In this document: positions 23,670 through 32,518 of the stretch, piece by piece | How positions within the stretch are numbered: position 1 is the stretch's first letter | How the letters are laid out: every line of letters begins with the position of its first letter | NCBI GenBank assembly: GCA_018715125.1 | Contig: DVMF01000081.1 | Location: forward strand, 1 to 55,297 | Origin: Candidatus Coprousia avicola | Lineage (GTDB): Bacteria; Actinomycetota; Coriobacteriia; Coriobacteriales; Coriobacteriaceae | DNA length: 55,297 nucleotides | Direction of reading: 5' to 3' | Program-made: the position numbers and the translations under genes | Notes under the pieces: model-generated | Database searches by the model: none | Told to the model about the DNA's origin: nothing | Seen by the model: the letters and a program-made list of their open reading frames with translations, nothing else

Positions 23670-25385
23670 GTGGTGGGCATCTCGCTCGCCGCGGCGCAGG
23701 TGGCTCCCGAGTACTTCTTCGCGCACCAGATTGGACACAACGTGCATACCTCAACCTCCGTGCAGGCGGCTCAGCCTGCAGGGACCGCCCGGCCCGCAGG
23801 CGCGGGGCGGTTCCTCGTACTTCCCATCCTCGTTCTGATTCTCGCCCAGATGGGTGCCACGGGCGATAACGGCGCCCTTTCGCTTGCCACGTCCGCCCTC
23901 ACGAGCGAGCTCGGCGCCACGACGGCGCAGATACAGCTGGCAAACATGATCTATCCGCTCGTGGGGGGCGCCTTTATGATCGCCGGCGGCCTTGCCGGTA
24001 CCATCGTCGGGTGGAAGCGAACCTTCCGCGGTGGCATCCTGCTCTGCGCGGTAGGCGAGGTCGTTCTCGCGGCGGCGCCGAGCATGGCGGTCTTCATCTG
24101 GGGCGGCCGCGTGCTCGTGGGGCTCGGTGCGAGCTTTATGATCCCCGCGGTCCTGGGTCTCATCCCGCTTATATACCAAGGCGGCAACCGGACCATCGCC
24201 TTCGGCGCCATCGGCGCGGCGTCGGGTCTCTCGGCGCTTCTGCCGCTCGCCCTCGGCGTGGTGATGGAGACCGCGGGCATGCACGCCACGTTCCTCGCGC
24301 TCGCAGGCTACTTCGCCCTCGTCTTCGCCGCGTCCTTCACCTTGCCGGCCATCGAGCAGCCGCATGAGCGCACCGCGTTCGACGGCGGCGGCGTGGCGCT
24401 TGCGGCGCTGGGTCTCTTCCTGTTGCTCATCGGCGTCTCGAGCGTCTCCTCTTGGGGCTTGGTGACTCCGCTGGCAGGAGCGCCCTTCACGGTTCTCGGT
24501 ATCTCGCCGGCGCTTCCCCTCGCAGCAATCGGTCTTGTGGTTCTCGGCCTTCTCGTCGTGTACGAGCGACGCGTCGAGGCGCGTGGCGGCATCGCGGTGC
24601 TGCCGAGCGTGTTTCTGGCGACCCCGCAGGTCCGCGCCGGCCTCATCGCGTGCGCCCTCACCTTCTTCTTTATGGGGGCGCAGTCCATCCTTATGGCTCC
24701 CTACCTGCAGCTCGTTGCGGGCTGGTCGCCGGTTGCCGTGGGCTCCATCTCGCTTGTCACGGGGCTTCCCACCTTTGCGTTCGCACTCGGCATCCCCAAG
24801 TTCCTGCCCCATGCCAGCCCCCGCCGCGTGATTCAGCTCGGCTACGTTGCCATGGCGGCGGCCTTGGGGCTCATGGCGCTGTCGGTGACGACGGAGGGCG
24901 CCTCGGCGCCGCTCGTGTTCCTCGGGGCCTTTATGGCCGGTGTGGGCGCCGGCACGGTTTCCTCCCATGCGAGCAATGTGGTGGCGGCCGCCCTGCCCGA
25001 GCGCGAGGCGTCGCAGTCCGGCGGCATCCAGAGCACGATGCGCAACGTGGGCCAGGCCTTTGGCGTGGCGCTGCTCGGCGCCGTCCTGCTCTTTGGAATC
25101 ACCGGCACGGTGCGATCGCAGGCCGCGGCGGATGCGTCAATCACCCCTGAGGTGGCAAGCCGGCTCGACGCGGTGAGCATCGACTTGGGGAGCGACCGGA
25201 CCTTTGAGGACGAGATCGCCGGTATCACCATGTCCGATGCCGAGCGGACGGAGCTCGTGAAGATCGAGGCCGGGGCTCGGGTAGACGCGGTGCGGATCGC
25301 CTACGCCGTGGGCGCGGTCATCGTGCTTGCCGGGCTGGCGTCGACCCCCGCCATCAAAGAGCGGCCGCGCACTGCACGCGCGTGA
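23670..25385 (+). CDS. MFS transporter, DHA2-like with 14 membrane helices
   Basis: 571 residues. The start is uncertain: GTG 23670 lies 23 bases after the bile-salt hydrolase stop without a clear ribosome site, so it may be translationally coupled. Residues 46-420 carry most of the membrane helices, including AQMGATGDNGALSLATSALTSELG and the GRVLVGLGASFMIPAVLG motif of 14-helix drug:proton antiporters. A soluble loop at about residues 480-540 precedes the last helix. Because it follows bsh directly, a role in bile acid or conjugate transport is a reasonable inference but is not shown by sequence. A strong terminator follows. Confidence 0.85.
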   Translation: MVGISLAAAQVAPEYFFAHQIGHNVHTSTSVQAAQPAGTARPAGAGRFLVLPILVLILAQMGATGDNGALSLATSALTSELGATTAQIQLANMIYPLVGGAFMIAGGLAGTIVGWKRTFRGGILLCAVGEVVLAAAPSMAVFIWGGRVLVGLGASFMIPAVLGLIPLIYQGGNRTIAFGAIGAASGLSALLPLALGVVMETAGMHATFLALAGYFALVFAASFTLPAIEQPHERTAFDGGGVALAALGLFLLLIGVSSVSSWGLVTPLAGAPFTVLGISPALPLAAIGLVVLGLLVVYERRVEARGGIAVLPSVFLATPQVRAGLIACALTFFFMGAQSILMAPYLQLVAGWSPVAVGSISLVTGLPTFAFALGIPKFLPHASPRRVIQLGYVAMAAALGLMALSVTTEGASAPLVFLGAFMAGVGAGTVSSHASNVVAAALPEREASQSGGIQSTMRNVGQAFGVALLGAVLLFGITGTVRSQAAADASITPEVASRLDAVSIDLGSDRTFEDEIAGITMSDAERTELVKIEAGARVDAVRIAYAVGAVIVLAGLASTPAIKERPRTARA

Positions 25386-25426
25386 CGTAGTCCTTGCGCG
25401 CAAGGCGGAACCAGACAGCGATTAAG

Positions 25427-25467
25427 AAGGCCGGCGCCCCAGGGGGACTCCCTGGGGCGCCGGCCTT
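25427..25467. terminator. Strong bidirectional hairpin terminator
   Basis: Arms AAGGCCGGCGCCCCAGGG (25427-25444) and its exact complement (25450-25467) form an 18-bp GC-rich stem with a 5-base loop. The ends are AAG and CTTT. It lies between the convergent MFS and surface peptidase genes, so it would end both transcripts. Confidence 0.85.
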
Positions 25468-25500
25468 TACCGTGCGGTATGGGTGGCGCGTGCGCCTACG

Positions 25501-28500
25501 TTACGATTCCCGCTTGAACCGGTTTGCGAGCGCTCCGCCGGCGATGGCGATGCCGCCGCCAAGCGCGGTGATGAGCGTCGCCCAGAGCGTATGGTCGCCC
25601 GTTGCGGCGAGCACCGTCCGCCCGCCCGTTGCCGCGTCGGTCTGCTGCGACGGGTCGGTTCCAGACGCTCCGGCGCCGTCTGCGGAACCTGTGCCGCCGC
25701 CCGGCGCGTTAGGCTCCTGGCCGTCCGGCTGCTGCGTGCCGTCGGTTCCCCCATCGGGGTCGCCCGAACCGTCGCCGGGCTTCTGACCGCTTCCGTCGCC
25801 GTCATCCGACCCGTCGCCCGGTTCCTGGCCACCGCCCTCGGGCGGGGTCACCTCGCCTTCGCCGCCGGAGCCGTCGCCGCCCTCGGGCGGGGTGGTCTCA
25901 CCGGAGCCGCCTCCCTCTTCGCCGCCGCCGGGTTCCTCGCCGGAATCGTCGCCGATAAGCGCGGTATGCGGGTTCAGGCGCACGTCATAGGCCACTACGC
26001 TGAAGGATGCCGGGTCGCCGTCGCCCGCGTCGCCGGTGAGCTCGAACACCCCGTCACGCGAGAATCCCACGAGCTGCCCGTCGCGGTAGAGCTCCCACGC
26101 CGTCGTGGCGCGCGCGAGCTCGTCGCTCGGCATCGAGGCCTTCAGGCGCAGCGCGTCGCCCGCGATCTCGACCGTAAGCTCGGGCTCAACCGTGCCGTTC
26201 TCGCCCACGACCTCGGCATAGGTCTTCGCCCCGTTGATGATCTGCGCATCGGTGTTCAGCGAGAAGTACTTCACCTTGCGCGGCATCGAGGGGTACTGCG
26301 CGCACCACTCTCGCACCTCGGGTGCGAGATCGCGCTCGCCGAGCTCGTACAGGTATTCGGCAAAGTTGTAGCCCGTCCCCATGGTGAAAGCCACGGCCAT
26401 GCGGTTGTATTTGACGCCCGTGGTGGCGTTGCTCGCTAGGTCCTCGATGGTCTTCACGGCGGCGGCGTCGCTGCGCAGGATGCGCACGGTCGCTCCGTAG
26501 GCGCCGTACGTCTCCACGTCGGCGGCGATTATCTCGGTATAGGGGCTCGCGGAGAAGTCGTAGCCCGCGTAATCCCAGTCGTCGAAGAAGTGCAGGCCGT
26601 TCCACCACGTGGTCACGTGCGTCCAGATGTAGGTGCCCCATACGTCGCCGTTCATCCAGTCGGGCACATAGCTCGGGTCGGCGGCCATCTGCGCGAGCTC
26701 GGCATCGCGGCGCTTGGTAGCGTTCATGGCGTTTACGTGGTAGTACGCCGAGGGGTTGAACGCCGTTCCCGCCCCCCGCGACGCCTCGATGCCGCCGTGG
26801 CGCGAGCCGGCGATGGAGTAGAGGTTGTTCGTCTCCTCGGCAACCGCGATCACGTTGTTATCGAGCATGTGCCCGTATTCGTGCGACATGCCCCAGCCGT
26901 ACATACTCTCGCCCGATAGGAACGACGCGGCCGAGCCCTCGGGCATGTGGAAGTAGCGTCCGTAGGCGTACATGGTCGAGGGGCTCTTGACCGTGCGGGT
27001 GAAGGCCGTGTGCACGCGCGCGGTGGTGATGGCGTTGGGGCCGCTTGTCTCGGCCGGGTCGAAGCCGTCGAAGGCCCAGTAGAACTCGAGCCGGTCCTGG
27101 ATGGCCTTGTTCGATTTCTCGATATAGGCGATGGCATCCTCCTGAGACGTGATGCCGGCATACGCCCTCGCCATGGCGGTGGCGCTCACGGCGAACTGCG
27201 CGCTGCCCTCGTCGCCCATCTGGAGGAGCGTCATATCGGCCACCTGGCCCGCCTGCGCTTGCGCGGCGTACGTGCGGATGTCTTGCACAAAGGTCCAGAA
27301 GCGCTCGGGGTGGGCGGGGTCGTGCTCGTAGAAGGGGTGCGCGCCCAGGCTCGTGCCGAGGGCGGGGTTGGCGCCGCCTGCCGAGATGCCGGCGCCCGCG
27401 GCGTCGCCCCCGGTTGCGCCCAGGGCGACCTCGGCGGCATCGGCCGCCTCGATGCGCACCTGCGCCGCGTTATTGGTGGAGTCGTTACGCAGGTAGAGCA
27501 TGGAGCCGTAGGTTTTGCCGGCGAGGTCGACGGTGATGCGGTTGGCGCCGTTGACGAGGCCGTTTTTCTGGCCGAGGTTGAGCGAGGGGTAGTTGCTCGT
27601 GTCGGTCACGCCCACCTGGCGCCAGGCAACCGAGAGCTTCGACGGGTCGTCGGCATCGACGTAGACCACGATCTCGTTCACCTGGCCGGGCTTGAGGTAG
27701 AGGCCGGTGGCGTCGAGGTTGTCGAACTGGTAGCCCTGTTTGGTGCGCTGCGCCTCAGCCCACGGGTCGCCCAGCTGCGAGAGCGTGCGCACCGTGCCCG
27801 TGAGCTCGTCGCCGTGGGCGGTAAGGTAGGCAGCATAGCGCTCGATGTCCTCCAGCTGCTGCAGCCTCACGCGCTTCTCGGGCGTGTCCACGCCGGCGAA
27901 GTGTCCCTCCACCGTCGCGCGCAGATTCTCGAGGGCATCCGACCCGGTGAGCTCGCCGCGCAGCTCGAGGCCGAGGTTGTCGGCGAAGGGGTGGTCGAGG
28001 AGGTCGAAGAGCGCCGCCACATCGGCAGGCGCCAGGGTGATGCGGCTCTGGTCGGCGGCGTCGATGCCCACCGAGGCCGTGCGCTCGGGCGTTCCGGCGC
28101 GGCGCACCGCGAGGCGCTCGAGTGCGGCGCGAGCCACCTCGGGCGTGGTGGCGGTGGCCACCACGCCGCCCGCCGGCCATTCGCCCGCGAGCACGACCTC
28201 GATCGGGTCGTCTGTGGTGTGCGCCCCGGGCGCGCTTGCAAACGAGAGCGCGGCGCCCTGTGCCAGGCTTACGCGGTCGGCGCCCTCGAAGCGCGCCTCG
28301 CCGCCCAGCTCAAGCGATCCGCGGGCGTCTACGCGCACGCCGAAGGTGTTGTTGGGATTGTTGTTGCCGACGGTGCCGCCCGTGAAGCTGAGCGTACCGC
28401 CCTCGAGCACGTGCACCACGCCGTCGCTCGACACGTTGGACGAGTTGCCCGCGATGGAGCCGCCGCTCATGCGCACGGTGCCCTTGGTCCACACGATGGA

Positions 28501-29280
28501 CTCGGAGTAGCTCGTGCGGTTGCCGGTGATGGTGCCCGCCCGCATCTCGAAGGTGCTCCCGTGCTCCACCGCCACGGCGGCGTTGCGCATGGCAAAGCCG
28601 TTGCGTATCTCGCCGCCGTCCAGCACAAACGTGCCCTCGCGCACGTAGACGGCGCCCCAGGGCTTCCAGGAGCACTGGGCCCTCTCGATGACCGTGCCCG
28701 CGCGCATGATGAAGGTCGACTGGCCGCGCAGGGTGACGACGGCTTCGTTCGAGTCGGTCTGGCCGTTGTCGATGACGAGGGCGCCGGCGGAGGGGTCGGC
28801 CGCCTCCAGCGTGAGCGCGGCGGCTCCCACGAGGCGGAACATGCCCGCCGCCTTGCCGCCCTCCTGCGGGAACTGCGCCGTGCGGGTGATGGTGGCGCCT
28901 GCGGTGGCGCGCAGCGTGAGGGTGCGGCCCGCGTCGACGACCACGGGCTCGCTGATGCTGAGCGCGCCGGAGACCTCGATTACGTCGCCGCTTTGCGCCG
29001 CACGGACCGCCTCGACGAGCGAGTCAAACGCCGTGCGCTCGTCGCCGCGGACGAGGGTGACGGCACCGGCGGCGGCGTCCGCTGCGGAGGTCGAGGGCTC
29101 GGCCGCACCCTCCGGGACGGCCGCTGCATACTCCGGGACGGGGGCGGCGGATGCGCCCTCTTCATCCGCATAGGCATGGAGGGGTGCGGCAAGGGTCGCG
29201 CCCGCCCCCGCGCCGGACAGCGCCAAGCTCGCGGCAAGGACTGCGCGCAAGGTCGTGGGGGCTATTCTGTTGTGGGGCAT
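25501..29280 (-). CDS. Cell-wall-anchored M60-like peptidase with beta-helix domain
   Basis: 1259 residues from the ATG at 29280 (AAAGGA upstream; 29301 is an alternative). A signal peptide covers residues 1-40 (AVLAASLALSGAGAGATLA). Residues about 60-360 are a right-handed beta-helix made of short repeats such as GTFVLDGGEIRNG and GTVRMSGGSIAGN. The catalytic domain carries HEYGH at 800-804 with a Glu further on, the M60/enhancin-like zinc-peptidase pattern that attacks glycoproteins such as mucin. After a Ig-like segment comes a Gly/Pro/Glu-rich spacer, then LAATG (about 1224-1228), a helix and a basic tail. LAxTG is the site used by class E sortases of actinobacteria. The sortase itself is not in the window. 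Confidence 0.85.
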   Translation of the reverse strand: MPHNRIAPTTLRAVLAASLALSGAGAGATLAAPLHAYADEEGASAAPVPEYAAAVPEGAAEPSTSAADAAAGAVTLVRGDERTAFDSLVEAVRAAQSGDVIEVSGALSISEPVVVDAGRTLTLRATAGATITRTAQFPQEGGKAAGMFRLVGAAALTLEAADPSAGALVIDNGQTDSNEAVVTLRGQSTFIMRAGTVIERAQCSWKPWGAVYVREGTFVLDGGEIRNGFAMRNAAVAVEHGSTFEMRAGTITGNRTSYSESIVWTKGTVRMSGGSIAGNSSNVSSDGVVHVLEGGTLSFTGGTVGNNNPNNTFGVRVDARGSLELGGEARFEGADRVSLAQGAALSFASAPGAHTTDDPIEVVLAGEWPAGGVVATATTPEVARAALERLAVRRAGTPERTASVGIDAADQSRITLAPADVAALFDLLDHPFADNLGLELRGELTGSDALENLRATVEGHFAGVDTPEKRVRLQQLEDIERYAAYLTAHGDELTGTVRTLSQLGDPWAEAQRTKQGYQFDNLDATGLYLKPGQVNEIVVYVDADDPSKLSVAWRQVGVTDTSNYPSLNLGQKNGLVNGANRITVDLAGKTYGSMLYLRNDSTNNAAQVRIEAADAAEVALGATGGDAAGAGISAGGANPALGTSLGAHPFYEHDPAHPERFWTFVQDIRTYAAQAQAGQVADMTLLQMGDEGSAQFAVSATAMARAYAGITSQEDAIAYIEKSNKAIQDRLEFYWAFDGFDPAETSGPNAITTARVHTAFTRTVKSPSTMYAYGRYFHMPEGSAASFLSGESMYGWGMSHEYGHMLDNNVIAVAEETNNLYSIAGSRHGGIEASRGAGTAFNPSAYYHVNAMNATKRRDAELAQMAADPSYVPDWMNGDVWGTYIWTHVTTWWNGLHFFDDWDYAGYDFSASPYTEIIAADVETYGAYGATVRILRSDAAAVKTIEDLASNATTGVKYNRMAVAFTMGTGYNFAEYLYELGERDLAPEVREWCAQYPSMPRKVKYFSLNTDAQIINGAKTYAEVVGENGTVEPELTVEIAGDALRLKASMPSDELARATTAWELYRDGQLVGFSRDGVFELTGDAGDGDPASFSVVAYDVRLNPHTALIGDDSGEEPGGGEEGGGSGETTPPEGGDGSGGEGEVTPPEGGGQEPGDGSDDGDGSGQKPGDGSGDPDGGTDGTQQPDGQEPNAPGGGTGSADGAGASGTDPSQQTDAATGGRTVLAATGDHTLWATLITALGGGIAIAGGALANRFKRES

Positions 29281-29480
29281 GATGTCCAAATCCTTTCGCA
29301 TCTCGCGCCTGGGAAGGCGTGGCCGCGCTGGGGAATCATTTGAGCGCGGAGGCAGTGTCTGTCTAGGTGCAGAACTGGTATACCCCCGCCACTATGGGGG
29401 AGGGAAGGGTCCGGGACCGAATCCACAGGTTCTGCACCGCCCGGTTGGCGCACCCCGCACCCGCCCGCCGCATCGCCGCC

Positions 29481-29580
29481 ACGCTAGGAGTTCGCGCGTG
29501 CTGCTGCGTTGGGAGTTCGCGCGCACCGCGGTGCTAGGAACTCGCGCGCGCGGCGGCGCTAGGCGCCCGCGCCCTCGGTG
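29481..29580. repeat. Four imperfect tandem repeats of about 25 bases
   Basis: Copies begin near 29481, 29507, 29531 and 29556, with the core GCTAGGAGTTCGCGCG. The fourth copy covers the end of the GH2 gene, and its CTA is that gene's stop codon (TAG on the minus strand). The other copies carry the same CTA or a one-base variant, so the array looks like repeated copies of the gene end, placed in the spacer before the surface peptidase gene. Confidence 0.7.
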
Positions 29581-31646
29581 ACGTCTGGGGCGGCAAGTTT
29601 GTTGACGCGGCGGTCGTAGGTGAGGATGCCGTTGGCCTCGTCCTCCACGTCGGAGAGTTGCGTGTAGACGTAGCCGGCGAGACCGTGCGGCGCGAGCGCC
29701 TCGGCCTCGGCGAGCGATGTACGGACGGCGGCGCGCCAGGCGGCAGGAGATGCAAAGTCGCCGTAGCCGTAGACCGCGTCCGAGAAGCGGTGACCCTCCA
29801 CGGGCTGCGCCCAGCCGCCAAACTCCGAGAGGAAAAACGCGCGGAAGCCACGCTCGCGCGCATAACCCTTGAGGCGGCCCCGGTCACGCGGCGCGGTGAG
29901 CGGGCGGAAGTAGTTGTGATGCGAGAGAACGTCGCCGCAGTGCTGGTCGTACCAGCCGCTCGCCGCGTCGAGGGGGCGCGTGGGGTCGATCGTGTGGACG
30001 AGTTCCGCCGCGGCGCAGGCGTCGAACTGGCCCATGCCTTCGTTAAAGAGCGACCAGGCGACGATCGAGGGGTGCCCGGCGAGATGGCGCACCATGTCGG
30101 CGCACGTTGCCGTCCATTCGAGCTGGTAGCGCGCATCGTCTGACGAGAGGGCCACGCGGTGGTGGGGGATGTCGTCGCGATAGCGCCCCCACGTCGCGCT
30201 GAAGACGGTGGGCTTGCGGCTCGTGTGCCAGAGGTTGTAGGTGCCGCCGCCCTGCACGGCGTCCTGACAGACGAGCATGCCCATGCGGTCGCAGTGGTAG
30301 TACCAGCGCGCACGCTCGACCTTGAGGTGCTTGCGCAGCAGGTTGAAGCCGGACGCGCGCGCAGCCTCGATATCGTGGACGAGGGCGGCGTCGGCGGGCG
30401 CCGTCATGAGGCCGTCCGGCCAGTAGCCCTGGTCGAGCACCCCTTTGAGCAGGAGGGGCTCCCCGTTGAGGAAGAAGCGCGGCGTGCCCGCGCCGTCGCG
30501 CTCCACGCGAACGGTGCGGAAGGCGGCGTAGCTGCGCACGCGGTCGGGCTCGGCGGCGGCCTGCGCGCTAGCGCCCCCGTCGGCGGTGCAGGGCGCGGTG
30601 CCGACGATAAGCGCGGCCTCCACGCGGTAGAGATACGGCTCGGTGGGCGACCAGAGCCGGGGCGCGTCGAGCGCGAGGGTGGCGTGCAGGCGCCGTGCGG
30701 GCGCCGCGTCGGGGGAGGGTGCACCCATGGCGATGGCAAGCTGGGCGAGCGAGGGCGCCGTTGCCGTGGCGGGGCGCGCGTCAAAGGGGAGGCGCGCGTC
30801 GAGCACGCGGGCCCCCTCCGCATCAAACACGGCGAGGTCGAGCGCGAGGGCGGTGTCAGCGCCGAGGGGCTCCGCCACGCGTGCCAGCGCCTCGACGGCG
30901 AGCGTGCCGTCGGCCGCGCCCCGGCAGGTGAGCGCCGTCAGATGCGCGGCGGGCACCACCTCGAGCCAGACGCTCTGCCAGATGCCGCTCTGCGCCGTGT
31001 ACCAGATGCCGCCGGGGTGGAGCCGCTGCTTGCCGCGCGGCTGCGTGCCGGCGTCCGAGGGGTCGTAGACGCAGACCTCGATGAGGAAGGTCCCGTCGGT
31101 ATCCGCATCGGCGCCGTCGTCGAGATAGGGGGTCACGTCGAGCTCGAAGGGCAGATAGCCGCCTGCATGCGTGGCGGCGAGCCTGCCGTTCACGCGAATC
31201 GCCGCCACCCAGTCGACGGCGTCGATGTGCAGGATGATGCGGTCGTGCGCGCCGCGCGCGGGCGCGCAGGCGCGGCGGCGGTACCAGAGGAGCTCGCCGG
31301 GGGTGAGGGTGCGGCGCACGCCCGAGAGCGGCGCCTCGGGCGAGAAGGGCACGCGGATGCGCCCGGCAAACGTCGCCGGCGGCGCCGCCGTGCTCACGAG
31401 GGCGAGGGCGCCGGCGAGGTCGAGGGGCGCGGCGTCCGCCCGCCCGGTGGGGACGAATGCATAGTCCCACCAGCCGTTGAGCATGGTGTAGGAGGCGCGC
31501 TCGAGTGCGGGGCGGGGATGCTCGGGCAGGACCTCGGCATCATCTCCCGCCGCCGCGAGGGCATCGCCCCACGGGGTGGAGAGGGGGAGGGTGTGCGTGC
31601 GTTCTGGCGCGCGGGCGGCGGCGAGCGCGCGTTTGACATCGAGCAT
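29559..31646 (-). CDS. Glycoside hydrolase family 2 enzyme
   Basis: 695 residues from the ATG at 31646; upstream extensions overlap the next gene and are rejected. The N-terminal third is a jelly-roll sugar-binding domain (LLWYRRR, THAGGYLPFELDVTPYL and GIWYTAQSGIWQSVWLE, all GH2 hallmarks). An Ig-like domain follows, then the TIM barrel with LFNEGMGQFD (acid/base Glu) and LSEFGGW (nucleophile Glu). It lacks a signal peptide, so it is cytosolic and probably acts on imported oligosaccharides. The family includes beta-galactosidases, mannosidases and glucuronidases. The substrate cannot be read from sequence. It may process sugars released by the neighbouring surface enzyme. Confidence 0.9.
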   Translation of the reverse strand: MLDVKRALAAARAPERTHTLPLSTPWGDALAAAGDDAEVLPEHPRPALERASYTMLNGWWDYAFVPTGRADAAPLDLAGALALVSTAAPPATFAGRIRVPFSPEAPLSGVRRTLTPGELLWYRRRACAPARGAHDRIILHIDAVDWVAAIRVNGRLAATHAGGYLPFELDVTPYLDDGADADTDGTFLIEVCVYDPSDAGTQPRGKQRLHPGGIWYTAQSGIWQSVWLEVVPAAHLTALTCRGAADGTLAVEALARVAEPLGADTALALDLAVFDAEGARVLDARLPFDARPATATAPSLAQLAIAMGAPSPDAAPARRLHATLALDAPRLWSPTEPYLYRVEAALIVGTAPCTADGGASAQAAAEPDRVRSYAAFRTVRVERDGAGTPRFFLNGEPLLLKGVLDQGYWPDGLMTAPADAALVHDIEAARASGFNLLRKHLKVERARWYYHCDRMGMLVCQDAVQGGGTYNLWHTSRKPTVFSATWGRYRDDIPHHRVALSSDDARYQLEWTATCADMVRHLAGHPSIVAWSLFNEGMGQFDACAAAELVHTIDPTRPLDAASGWYDQHCGDVLSHHNYFRPLTAPRDRGRLKGYARERGFRAFFLSEFGGWAQPVEGHRFSDAVYGYGDFASPAAWRAAVRTSLAEAEALAPHGLAGYVYTQLSDVEDEANGILTYDRRVNKLAAPDVTEGAGA

Positions 31647-31726
31647 ACAAAATCGCCTCGTCTTGTGGGGAACAGCGCTGCTGCCATGGTACCCCGGCGG
31701 GCCCCCGGCTTTCAGCTCGCGCGCCC

Positions 31727-32314
31727 TTATGCCGCAACCGGTGCGAGCGCGCCCGTCTCGATGTCGATGGTGTAGCCGGTGACGCGCACACCCGCGGGCA
31801 TGAGCGGATGGGTGCGGATGGTGCGCACACTCGCCGCCACCTCGCAGGCGAGGTCGGCGAAGCCCGTGAGGACTCGGTCGAGCTCCGGATGGGCGGCTCG
31901 CTCGCGAGCGATCTGCTCGGCCGGCACGCCCGCCTCGACGAGGGCGTGCGCGAGATGGTCGGCATGCATGCCGCAGGTGCCGCAATCGGTATGGCCGATC
32001 ACCATGATGTGGCGGACGCCGAGCTCGCCCACCGCGACGAGCAGCGAGCGCATGGCCTCGCCGTAGGGGTCGACGATGGTGGCTCCGGCGACCTGGATGA
32101 GGGCGGCGTCGCCGTCCGCAAGGCCGAGCGCGGCGGGCAGAAGGCGCGTCAGGCGCGCGTCCATGCAGGTGACGATGGCGAGACCGCGCGCGGGTCTGCC
32201 GGTGGCGGGGCGCGGGCCCGCGGCGCCGGCGGTGGCAAACGCGCGGTTGTGGGCGAGGACCGCGTCGACGGGCGCGGGGGCGGTAGGGGAGCATGCGGTG
32301 TCGTGAGCGTTCAT
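31727..32314 (-). CDS. Beta-carbonic anhydrase
   Basis: 195 residues from the ATG at 32314, chosen because GGAAAGG is 6 bases upstream. Zinc ligands are in place: Cys in TCMDARLTRLLP, then His and Cys in GHTDCGTCGMHAD. The MDAR Asp/Arg dyad follows the first Cys. The length is typical of the small beta class. It interconverts carbon dioxide and bicarbonate for carboxylation and pH balance. No partner genes are evident; the gene is 80 bases upstream of the GH2 gene on the same strand. Confidence 0.88.
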   Translation of the reverse strand: MNAHDTACSPTAPAPVDAVLAHNRAFATAGAAGPRPATGRPARGLAIVTCMDARLTRLLPAALGLADGDAALIQVAGATIVDPYGEAMRSLLVAVGELGVRHIMVIGHTDCGTCGMHADHLAHALVEAGVPAEQIARERAAHPELDRVLTGFADLACEVAASVRTIRTHPLMPAGVRVTGYTIDIETGALAPVAA

Positions 32315-32518
32315 GGGCATCCTTTCCGGGTGGTGCTTCCATGGTAGGCCATAGGGGCGCCCGCGGCGATCGCGAATGCCGGGCGGGATGTACCGGACGC
32401 CCTGCCAGCGGGACGTTCGCCGAGGGCGCGCTACCGGTAAGGGTCGCCGGCCTCGCGCCCCCAGCACCCGGCCGTCTATACTGGCAGCAGGTATGAACCC
32501 CTGCTACGAGGAGGCCCC

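Noticed and set aside
26947-29343. 798-residue open frame on the plus strand
   Set aside because: It is antisense to the surface peptidase gene and is an effect of high GC. Its composition is Val/Arg/His-rich and it has no ribosome site or domain.
29381-29400. Metal-regulator operator (TACCCCC...GGGGGA)
   Set aside because: Only five G-C pairs in a GC-rich spacer, with no regulator or metal genes nearby.
29481-29580. CRISPR array
   Set aside because: The four repeats are contiguous without spacers, so it is a tandem repeat. No CRISPR array or cas gene is visible in the window.
30159-31775. 538-residue plus-strand frame over the GH2 gene
   Set aside because: Antisense shadow of a clear GH2 enzyme. 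The same applies to the frames at 10409-11512 and 23751-24968.
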